Shown: one piece after another, positions 55,796-64,000 of the stretch
How positions within the stretch are numbered: position 1 is the first letter of the stretch
Layout: each line of letters begins with the position of its first letter
Assembly (NCBI GenBank): GCA_963800415.1
Contig: CAWDBS010000040.1
Coordinates: 1-64,000 of the forward strand
Length of the DNA: 64,000 bases
Source: Palsa-504 sp963800415
Lineage (GTDB): Bacteria; Actinomycetota; Actinomycetes; Streptosporangiales; Streptosporangiaceae
Direction: 5' to 3'
Position numbers and translations under genes: made by a program
The notes under the pieces: generated by a model
Told to the model about the DNA's origin: nothing
The model's input: only the letters and a program-made list of their open reading frames with translations
Databases searched by the model: none

Positions 55796-57583
55796 ATGAA
55801 AGATCTGCCCGCCATCGCCGTGCCCGCTGTCAGTCTCCAGCCACGCTCCCGGCGCCGCCCTCGAGCCCGTAGTCTGTCCGGGCGGTCCGCCAGCGTGGCC
55901 GCCCTGGCCGCGCTGACCCTGGTCATGGCCGGGTGCAGCTCCAGCCAGCCATCCAGCTCCAGTTCCAGCTCCAGTTCCGCCTCCAGCACCGCGCAAGCCG
56001 GGCACACGGGCGGTACCTTCACGATCCTGGCCAACTCCGCCTTCGGCGTCGCCGACCCGGCGCAGAACTACACGCTGGAGCAGTGGCAGCTGCTGATCGA
56101 CACCCACGACGGCCTGGTGGGGTTCGCCAAGGTGGGCGGCGTCCCGGGCGCGAAGATCGTGCCCGACCTCGCGACCTCCGTCCCCGAGCCGACCAACGGC
56201 GGCAAGACCTATCTCTTCCACATCCGTAAGGGGATCAAGTTCTCCAACGGCCAGACGCTCAAGCCCAGCGACTTCGTCCGGACGTTCGAGCGCCAGTTCA
56301 CCGTGCCCGGGCCGACCACGTTCTACTCGGGCCTCGTCGGCGCGAGCAAGTGCAGCACCAAGGCCTGCGACCTGTCCCAGGGCGTGGTCGCCGACGACAC
56401 GGCCTACACCCTGACGCTCAACCTGACCGCGCCCGACCCCGAGCTGATGGACCAGCTCTCGCTGCCGTTCGCCTTCGCGGTTCCGGCTACCACGTCGCTG
56501 AAGCTGACCGGCAACAACGTGCCGCCGGGCACCGGGCCGTACACGTGGCAGTCGTATAACCCCAACACCCAGGCCGTGCTGGTCCGCAACCCCTACTTCC
56601 ACGTGTGGAACGCCGAAGCGCAGCCGGAGGGCTACCCGAACGAGATCATCGAGAAGTACGGGCTCCAGGTCTCCGACGAGGTCCGGGCGGTGCAGAACGG
56701 CCAGGCCAACGAGGTCTACGACGGCGACCAGATCCCATCCGACCAGCTCAGCCAGCTGAACAGCCCCAAGTACGCCAGCCAGGTGCACGTGAACACGCTG
56801 ACCGCCGACTGGTACTTCGCGCTGAACACCAGGCGCGCGCCGTTCAACAACCTGAAGGCCCGGCAGGCCATCAACTACGCGGCCAACCGGGCGGCCTACG
56901 TCAAGATCGCGGGCGGTTCCTCGCTGGCCGTGCCGACATGCCAGATCCTGCCGCCCAACTACCCCTCCTACACGCCCTACTGCCCGTACACGGCGGGACC
57001 TAGTCACAACACGTGGAGCGGGCCCGACCTGACCAAGGCCAAGCAGCTGGTCCAGCAGTCCGGCACCGCCGGGATGAAGGTGGTCGTCAACGGCACCAAC
57101 GACCAGGTCGGCAAGGCGCTGGTCGAGCAGATGATCTCGGACCTGGACGCGATCGGCTACCAGGCGTCCCCGCAACTGCTGTCGACGAGCGTCCAGTACC
57201 CGTTCGTGCAGAACTCCGCCAACTCGGGCAAGTGGAACGTCGGCTGGTCGGCGTGGTACCAGGACTACCCGGCCCCGTCGGACTTCCTGAACGTGCTGCT
57301 CGGCTGCGGGACCATCCACCCGAACAGCGACGCCAGCCCGAACATCGCCGCCTTCTGCGACCAGTCCATCCAGTCGAAGATCACCCAGGCCGAATCGATG
57401 CAGGCCACCGACCCGTCCGCGGCCGGCACGCTGTGGACCCAGGTGGACCAGGCTGAGACCGACGCGGCGCCCTGGGTCGACATGTACAACCCGAAGCAGA
57501 TCGACTTCCTGTCCAGCAACGTTCACGGTTACTTGTGGAACCCGCAGTGGTACATCCTCATCGACAGGCTCTGGCTCTCGTAG
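55796..57583 (+). CDS. Family 5 ABC transporter substrate-binding lipoprotein
   Basis: A 595-residue binding protein. The signal is long and Arg-rich (SRRRPRARSLSGR) and ends in the lipobox LVMAGC, so it is anchored outside the membrane; a Ser-rich linker follows. The mature part has the SBP family 5 pattern (RKGIKFSNGQTLKPSDFVRTFER; ALNTRRAPFNNLKARQAINYAA; WYQDYPAPSDFLNVLLGCG). ATG at 55796 has AAGGAGG upstream. Four transport genes follow. Family 5 proteins bind peptides, but also many other solutes; an aromatic substrate is suggested only by context. Confidence 0.92.
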   Translation: MKDLPAIAVPAVSLQPRSRRRPRARSLSGRSASVAALAALTLVMAGCSSSQPSSSSSSSSSASSTAQAGHTGGTFTILANSAFGVADPAQNYTLEQWQLLIDTHDGLVGFAKVGGVPGAKIVPDLATSVPEPTNGGKTYLFHIRKGIKFSNGQTLKPSDFVRTFERQFTVPGPTTFYSGLVGASKCSTKACDLSQGVVADDTAYTLTLNLTAPDPELMDQLSLPFAFAVPATTSLKLTGNNVPPGTGPYTWQSYNPNTQAVLVRNPYFHVWNAEAQPEGYPNEIIEKYGLQVSDEVRAVQNGQANEVYDGDQIPSDQLSQLNSPKYASQVHVNTLTADWYFALNTRRAPFNNLKARQAINYAANRAAYVKIAGGSSLAVPTCQILPPNYPSYTPYCPYTAGPSHNTWSGPDLTKAKQLVQQSGTAGMKVVVNGTNDQVGKALVEQMISDLDAIGYQASPQLLSTSVQYPFVQNSANSGKWNVGWSAWYQDYPAPSDFLNVLLGCGTIHPNSDASPNIAAFCDQSIQSKITQAESMQATDPSAAGTLWTQVDQAETDAAPWVDMYNPKQIDFLSSNVHGYLWNPQWYILIDRLWLS

Positions 57584-57630
57584 GCCTTCAGATAGGAGGC
57601 CCAGGTAAGCCGAACCTCTGAAGGAGGCTC

Positions 57631-58677
57631 ATGGCCACGCTGCTTGAGCAGGCTGAGGTCGGCGGCGGGTTGCAGTCAGGCGTGGTCGGCCGCAACCCGT
57701 GGGCGCTGGCGGCCAGGCGGCTGTGGCGTAACCGCATCGCGCTGGCCGCGCTCGGCGTGTTCCTGCTGATCGTGGTGATGTGCCTGGCCGCGCCGCTGTA
57801 CGCGAACTACGTGGCGCACGTGAACCCGTTCCCGCCCAACCTGAACGGCCACACGGTGGTGAACGGCACGGTGGTCCCGGTGATGCAGCAGGGCGGCGGG
57901 ACCCTGCACCTGGGTGAGACCCCGATCGGGCCGACCTGGGACCTGGGCCACTACTTCCTCGGCGCGGACAGCGTGGGCCGCGATGTCGCTGCCCTGCTGC
58001 TGTACGGCGGGCGGAGCTCACTGCTGGTCGGGATCGGCTCGGCCATCCTGTGCTGCCTCGGGGCCACCGTGATCGCCCTGATCGCCGGCTTCTTCGGCGG
58101 CACGGTCGACGCCCTGCTGTCTCGCCTGATGGACATCATCTGGGCCTTCCCGGTCTACCTGCTGGCCATCTCGCTCTCGACCGAGCTGCTCACCCACTCC
58201 AACGGGTTCCAGTTCGGGCCGGTGCACGTCAGCGCGTCCAGCCTGTGGACACCCACGGCCATCATCGCGGTCATCTACGTGCCGTACGTCTACCGCCCGA
58301 TACGCGGCCAGGTGCTCTCGGTGGTCAAGAAGGAGTTCGTCGAGGCGGCGATCGGCCAGGGCGCGGGAAACCTGAGGCTGATCTTCTCGGAAATCCTGCC
58401 CAACGTGGTGTCCACGGTGATCGTGCTGCTCCCGCTGATGATCGCCACCACCATCCTGACCGAGTCCGCGCTCTCCTTCCTCTCGGTTGGCGTCCAGCCG
58501 CCGAACGTCAGCTGGGGAACGATCATCCAGGACGGGACAGACCTGCTGTACACCCGGCCATGGGTCTCGATCGCCCCCGGGATCATGATCCTGCTCACGG
58601 TGCTCTCGCTGAACGTGTTCGGCAACGGGGTCCGGGACGCGCTCGACCCGCGAGCCAAGCTGCGGGTGGAGGGCTAA
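57631..58677 (+). CDS. ABC transporter permease (DppC/OppC type)
   Basis: A 348-residue membrane protein with an N-terminal helix (NRIALAALGVFLLIVVMCLAA), a periplasmic loop, and five further helices. LGADSVGRDVAALLLYGGRS and EFVEAAIGQGAGNLRLIFSEILPN (the EAA loop that contacts the ATPases) define the DppC type. RBS GAAGGAGG precedes the ATG. Confidence 0.93.
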   Translation: MATLLEQAEVGGGLQSGVVGRNPWALAARRLWRNRIALAALGVFLLIVVMCLAAPLYANYVAHVNPFPPNLNGHTVVNGTVVPVMQQGGGTLHLGETPIGPTWDLGHYFLGADSVGRDVAALLLYGGRSSLLVGIGSAILCCLGATVIALIAGFFGGTVDALLSRLMDIIWAFPVYLLAISLSTELLTHSNGFQFGPVHVSASSLWTPTAIIAVIYVPYVYRPIRGQVLSVVKKEFVEAAIGQGAGNLRLIFSEILPNVVSTVIVLLPLMIATTILTESALSFLSVGVQPPNVSWGTIIQDGTDLLYTRPWVSIAPGIMILLTVLSLNVFGNGVRDALDPRAKLRVEG

Positions 58678-58685
58678 GTGGCGCG

Positions 58686-59653
58686 GTGCTGACCTTCATC
58701 ATCCGGCGCGTGCTGTGGACCGTGCTGGTCATGTTCGTGATCACGGTGGTCGTGTTCGTGATCTTCTTCAAGACCCCCGGGGTCGATCCGGCCCGGGCCA
58801 TCGCGGGCCGCAACCCGAGCGCGCAGGTCCTGCAGGAGATCCGGGCGCAGTTCGGGCTCGACAAGCCGCTTCCCGTCCAGTACGCGGAGATGATGAAAAG
58901 CATCTTCGTCACCAGGGACCTGGTCTCCTACTCGAACCAGGGCGTGAAGGTGGTCCCGGAGATCGCCGCGGCCGCCCCCGCAACGCTGTCGCTGGTCTTC
59001 GGCGCCGCGCTGATCTGGGTGGTGATGGCGATCGCGGTCGGGCTGGCCGCTGCCATGTTCAGGGGCACGGTCTTCGACCCGCTGCTGATGGTGGTGGCGC
59101 TGATCGGGATCTCCGCGCCGGTGTTCTGGCTCGGCGAGGTCGCCAACCTGATCACGCAGGGCACCCTGCACGATACGTTCCTGTTCAGCTGGGTGCCGCC
59201 ATTGGGGTATAACCCGTTCTTCCAGGATCCGTGGCTGTGGTTCAAGGGGCTGATCATCCCGTGGATCACGCTGTCGATCCTGTACATCGGCTTCTACGGG
59301 CGGGTGCTGCGGGCTAACATCCTCGAGACGCAGAACGAGGACTTCATCCGGACCGCCCGCGCCAAGGGGCTCACCGAGCGGCGGGTGCTGCTGCGGCACA
59401 CGCTGCGCACGTCCATGATCACGTTCGTGAGCCTGTTCGGACTGGACTTCGGCGCCCTGGTGGCCGGCGGGGCGTTGCTCATCGAGGTGGTGTTCGCCAT
59501 CCACGGGGTCGGCTACCTCACCTGGCAGGCCCTGGGCAATCTCGACCTGCCGACGATCATGGCCACCGTGGTGTACGGGGCGTTCTTCATCGTGCTGGCC
59601 AACGCGATCGTTGACATCGCCTACGCCTGGCTCGACCCGAGGATACGGCCGGC

Positions 59654-59657
<4 letters not shown>
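58686..59657 (+). CDS. ABC transporter permease (DppB/OppB type)
   Basis: A 323-residue permease beginning MLTFIIRRVLWTVLVMFVIT at the GTG 58686, with PGVDPARAIAGRNPSAQVLQEIRAQFGLDKPLPVQY, the N-terminal pattern of DppB. The EAA loop is NEDFIRTARAKGLTERRVLLRHTLR. Order is permease C then B, reversed from the usual dpp operon. The start is set by the DppB homology; the RBS (GGAGG) lies about 14 nt upstream. The frame remains open far upstream inside the previous gene, but that part is not real. ATGA overlap with the next gene. Confidence 0.92.
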
Positions 59658-60681
<1,024 letters not shown>

Positions 60682-60685
<4 letters not shown>

Positions 60686-61809
60686 CCGCCCCCTCCGTGC
60701 CGCCCGCGGCCGAGTCGCCTTCGGGCGCTCCCGCCCCGGACGGGGCTGCGGTCCCGGACGGGGCTGCGGTCCCGGACGGGGAACTGCTGCTGCGAGCCGA
60801 GCACGTGACGAAGTATTTCCCGATCAGGAGCGGCGTTCTGCTGCAGCGTGAGGTCGCGCGGGTCCACGCGGTGGATGACGTCAGCATCGAGTTGCGGGCC
60901 GGGGAGACGCTCGGCCTGGTCGGCGAATCAGGGTGCGGCAAGTCCACCCTGGCCCGGTGTATCGCCCGGCTGTATCCGCTCACCAGCGGGTCAGTGGTGT
61001 TCGATGGCCAGGACATCTCCCGGCTGTCCCGGCGCGAGCTGCGGCCGGTGCGGCGTGAGCTGCAGATGGTGTTCCAGGATCCGTACGCCTCGCTCAACCC
61101 GCGCAAGCGGGTGGGCGAGATCCTCTCCGACCCGCTGCGCATCCACAAGCGCGGGAACCGGGACCAGATCAAGCGCCGGGTGCGCGAATTGCTTGAGCTC
61201 GTCGGCTTGTCGCCGGAGCATACCAACCGCTACCCGCATGAGTTCTCCGGCGGCCAGCGGCAGCGGATCGGGGTCGCGAGGGCCCTCGCCCTGCACCCGA
61301 GGCTGATCATCGCCGACGAGCCGGTCTCCGCCCTCGACGTCTCGATCCGCGCCCAGGTGATCAACTTGTTCGACGACCTCCAGGACGAGCTGCACCTGAC
61401 CTATATCTTCATCGCTCACGACCTGGGCGTGGTGCGGCACGTGTCGGACCGCATCGCGGTCATGTACCTGGGCAAGATCGTAGAGATGTCGCCCGCCGAA
61501 GAGCTCTACCAGCGGCCCGTCCACCCCTATACCGAGGCACTGCTATCGGCGGTTCCGATCCCGGACCCGGACCTTTCAGACGCCAGGACGCAGATCGTGC
61601 TCGAAGGTGACGTGCCAAGCCCGATCGTGCCGCCGCCGGGCTGCCGTTTCCACCCGCGCTGCCGGTATGCCACCGAGATCTGCACCCGGCAGGAGCCGCC
61701 GCTGGTTGAGCACGGCGGCGCAGGCCACTTGGCCGCCTGCCACCACCCGCTCAACGCCGGCCTCCCGGCGGCACCGGACGGGGCCGGCCTGACCCAGCCG
61801 CCCGTCTGA
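60682..61809 (+). CDS. ABC transporter ATP-binding protein (DppF type)
   Basis: A 375-residue ATPase: Walker A GESGCGKST, Q-loop MVFQDPYASLNPRKRVG, signature FSGGQRQRIGVARAL, Walker B LIIADEPVSALD, and FIAHDLGVVRHVSDR. The C-terminal PGCRFHPRCRYATEIC motif is the oligopeptide-ABC cluster-like domain. ATG at 60682 overlaps the upstream stop. The first 35 residues are a Pro/Ala/Asp-rich leader with an 18-bp unit repeated in tandem (GAAVPD twice), about 60742-60777. Confidence 0.94.
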
Positions 61810-62054
61810 GCTACCGCAGGAGATGCCGGCCGCGCTCGGAGTTTCTCTTGGCCAGGCATTGTCGGCACCCTGGCAAGCCCGTAACGTGTGGGACACCGGC
61901 GACGCCAGGCAACGCCGTCGGGCCGGGCCAGCGGGCCGTTCGGCCTCGCGGAACGCGGCTGGGCGTTCCGCCCTGGGGGAACGCGCTCGTTGCCAGCGCG
62001 AAACGGCAGTGACACCTTCTGGACATTGGAGCCCAACCAGCCCGAGGAGACGCA

Positions 62055-63806
62055 ATGGCCACGGTCATTCCCGTCGACGAGTTCATCAGCGACGAGTGGT
62101 ACCCGGGATTCAAGCCCGGCTACACCCACGCGCCGTGGTACATAGACCCGGTCCAGACGTTCCGTAAGGAAGACGAGGAGAACTTCTGGTTCCTCGACTT
62201 CCACTGGCCGCGCGGCCTCACCCCGATGGGGCTGATCTGGAACGAGGACGGCTACAACTGGGCCTCGCAGCTTGCCGCCGAGCAGATGCCGCTGCCTCCG
62301 GGCCGGGGGATCACCTGCCGTCTGGGCGGCACGCACACCTACGGCTCGCCGCTGCCGGTGAACGACGTGCGGGAGATCGGCCAGCGGGCCAGGCGGCTGG
62401 AGCGCGCCCTGCCGCCGTTCCTGCAGAACTTCGACACGATCTGGGGTGATATGCGGGAGGAGGTCAACGAGAGCTGGGACTACTTCCGCGGCGTCGACCT
62501 GTCCGCGCTGTCGCTCGAGGACCTGCGGGAGAACCTCATCCAGGCCCGCCAGTACCACAAGCGCGCCTTCGAGATCCACTTCCAGGTGATGTACCCGCTG
62601 CTGGCGAACTACGTCGGCTTCTACAGCATGTGCACCGAACTCGGCCTGGACCCGGGCCAGATCGGCAAGTTCCTGCAGGGCTACGACACCAAGATCATGG
62701 AGACTGACCGGGAGCTGTGGCGGCTGACCAGCGCGGCCCGCGCGGCCGGCCTGGAGCCGGTGTTCGCCGCCCACGAGGCCGACGGGATACGCGCCGCGCT
62801 GGCCGCTCACGGGGGCGCCGCCAGCACCTGGCTGACCACGTTCGACGACTTCCTCCAGGTCTACGGCTGGCGCACCGAAGGCTCCTGCGATATCGCGCTG
62901 CCGAGCTGGATCGAGGACCCCACCCCGGCCCTCGGGACGATCAAGACGTTCCTGCAGAAGGACACCGAGCACGACTTCGCGGCGGCCTTGACCGCGGCCG
63001 TCGAGGAGCGCGAGGCGGCCGTCGACGCGGCCAGGTCCACCCTCACCCTGGACGAGCAGAAGCTCTTCGACGGCGGCCTGGCCTCCTGCCGGGCGGCGAA
63101 CTTCCCGTGGTGGCAGGACGACCACAACTACTACATCGACCTGCGCATCTCGCTGCCGATGCGGTGGGCCTGCCAGGCCATCGCGGACCGGGTCGGGGCC
63201 GACCACTGCGACGACACGCTCTACCTGTTCTGGGAAGAGATCATGGACGTGTCGGCAGGGCGCAGGCCCTACGACGCCGCGCTGCGCAGCCTGGTGGAGC
63301 AGCGCAAGCAGTACTTCGACTACTGGCTGGAACGGCGGCCTACCCTGCCCAAGGTGGTCGGCACCATCCCCGAGTCGGTCAACGACCCGATCCTGATCGA
63401 GATCTTCGGGCTGAACAGCCACTTCCTCCGGGCGGTGGAAGCCGTCGGCTCCGGCGGCCAGGTCAAGACGCTGACCGGCGTGCCCGCCTCCAAGGGCACC
63501 GGCCGGGGGACCGCCCGCGTCCTGCACAACGCCGACGAGTTGCACCGGCTCAGCCCGGGCGAGGTGCTGGTCTGCGAGTCCACCTCACCGAACTGGACCC
63601 CCGCCTTCGCCAAGATCGCCGCCTGCGTCTGCGACGGCGGCGGCACCCTGTCGCACGCGGCCATCGTCGGGCGCGAGTACGGCGTGCCCACGGTGACCGC
63701 GACCGGCCTGGCCACGATGGTCATCGCCGACGGGGACGAGGTGGAAGTAGACGGCACCACCGGCCGGGTGACGGTGCTCAAGCAGGGCCCGAACGGGCAC
63801 GGCTAG
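62055..63806 (+). CDS. PEP-utilising (phenylphosphate-synthase-like) large subunit
   Basis: A 583-residue protein. The C-terminal 100 residues are the swivelling phospho-histidine domain of PEP synthase/PPDK: TGRGTARVLHNADELHRLSPG, ASTSP-like loop, CDGGGTLSHAAIVGREYGVP with phospho-acceptor His534. The N-terminal 430 residues (ENFWFLDFHWPRGLTPMGLIWNED ...) are not the usual PEP synthase, but match my memory of phenylphosphate synthase subunit 1 (FWFYDGLHYPEPM...IWDEA). Unlike PEP synthase it lacks the ATP-grasp and PEP barrel; the ATP-grasp part is the next gene. Such split enzymes phosphorylate a phenol at the OH. Its position after the meta-cleavage genes supports a phenolic substrate. Confidence 0.75.
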   Translation: MATVIPVDEFISDEWYPGFKPGYTHAPWYIDPVQTFRKEDEENFWFLDFHWPRGLTPMGLIWNEDGYNWASQLAAEQMPLPPGRGITCRLGGTHTYGSPLPVNDVREIGQRARRLERALPPFLQNFDTIWGDMREEVNESWDYFRGVDLSALSLEDLRENLIQARQYHKRAFEIHFQVMYPLLANYVGFYSMCTELGLDPGQIGKFLQGYDTKIMETDRELWRLTSAARAAGLEPVFAAHEADGIRAALAAHGGAASTWLTTFDDFLQVYGWRTEGSCDIALPSWIEDPTPALGTIKTFLQKDTEHDFAAALTAAVEEREAAVDAARSTLTLDEQKLFDGGLASCRAANFPWWQDDHNYYIDLRISLPMRWACQAIADRVGADHCDDTLYLFWEEIMDVSAGRRPYDAALRSLVEQRKQYFDYWLERRPTLPKVVGTIPESVNDPILIEIFGLNSHFLRAVEAVGSGGQVKTLTGVPASKGTGRGTARVLHNADELHRLSPGEVLVCESTSPNWTPAFAKIAACVCDGGGTLSHAAIVGREYGVPTVTATGLATMVIADGDEVEVDGTTGRVTVLKQGPNGHG

Positions 63807-63811
63807 AGCCC

Positions 63812-64000
63812 ATGCCGGACGCTATTGCCTGGGTCGATGAGGTCGCCCCCGATGAGGCCGTCGGCGTCTGCGGCGCCAAGATGGGCCGGCTCGCCGAATT
63901 GCTGCAGGCAGGCGTGAGCCTGCCGAAGGGGTTCACCGTCACCGTCGATGCGTTCCGGCGGCACTGGGATCAGGCGGGCCTGGACGAGGTAATCGACGCC
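63812..64000 (+). CDS. PEP synthase-like ATP-binding subunit, partial (cut by window end)
   Basis: The first 63 codons of a gene that continues past the window. The start AIAWVDEVAPDEAVGVCGAK, MGRLAELLQAGVSLPKGFTV and DAFRRH is the PPDK_N/PEP-pyruvate-binding (ATP-grasp-like) N-terminus (GGKGASLGEL..AG.PVP.GF). It starts 5 nt after the preceding stop. It would supply the ATP-using half that charges the histidine of the preceding subunit. Confidence 0.75.
   Translation, partial: MPDAIAWVDEVAPDEAVGVCGAKMGRLAELLQAGVSLPKGFTVTVDAFRRHWDQAGLDEVIDA

Overview
This 64 kb window is high-GC DNA with the gene density, GTG starts, ATGA/GTGA gene overlaps and protein families of a filamentous actinomycete (Actinomycetota). 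A conservon-type (CvnA-like) histidine kinase, a cytochrome P450, family 5 oligopeptide-type ABC transport and actinobacterial IS families all fit. I cannot name the species. No rRNA, tRNA or CRISPR array was recognised.

Layout. (a) 0-4.3 kb: a frameshifted secreted-protein gene, a relic of the lexA 3' end, a small PGPGW membrane protein, a gamma-carbonic-anhydrase-like hexapeptide protein and a P450. (b) 4.8-19.9 kb: a mobile-element pile-up. It holds an ISAs1-type transposase; two related IS4-family elements in tandem, 10 bp apart; a single-gene large-serine-recombinase element inserted in the second IS4 transposase; an orphan CvnA-like kinase; and a decayed ISAs1 transposase split by an IS701-family element with a CCGG duplication. 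(c) 19.9-29.4 kb: an amino-acid permease and copper amine oxidase facing away from each other across 20-bp-spaced repeats, a PobA-type hydroxylase relic, a GMC oxidoreductase with its small subunit, an ArsR-SRPBCC-YCII operon with a clear operator, and a zeta-toxin-like protein that has lost key kinase residues. (d) 29.8-46 kb: a sulfatase, a DGPF/YCII protein, a lipase-like hydrolase, a TnpB relic, and a group made of a serine hydrolase, an ATP-grasp ligase, a MacB/FtsX-type ABC exporter, a PLP decarboxylase (frameshifted) and two transglutaminase-like proteins.

(e) 45.9-64 kb: an aromatic catabolic island built as two divergent operons around a control region at 49.46-49.61 kb. The minus operon encodes an unknown protein, an IclR regulator, a 2-keto-4-pentenoate hydratase, a 4-oxalocrotonate decarboxylase and a Rieske ferredoxin. 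The plus operon encodes two extradiol (catechol 2,3-) dioxygenases, a histidine phosphatase, a MetE-like protein, acetaldehyde dehydrogenase and 4-hydroxy-2-oxovalerate aldolase. A five-gene family 5 ABC importer follows. The window then runs into a split PEP-synthase-like enzyme pair that resembles phenylphosphate synthase. Together these suggest uptake, phosphorylation and meta-cleavage of a phenolic compound to pyruvate and acetyl-CoA. The semialdehyde dehydrogenase/tautomerase steps and any ring hydroxylase are not in the window.

Several otherwise well-kept genes carry one or a few 1-2 nt frame breaks (secreted protein, GMC oxidoreductase, decarboxylase, IS701 transposase, probably the SRPBCC gene). 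Some lie in G or C runs, so assembly error must be separated from true decay.
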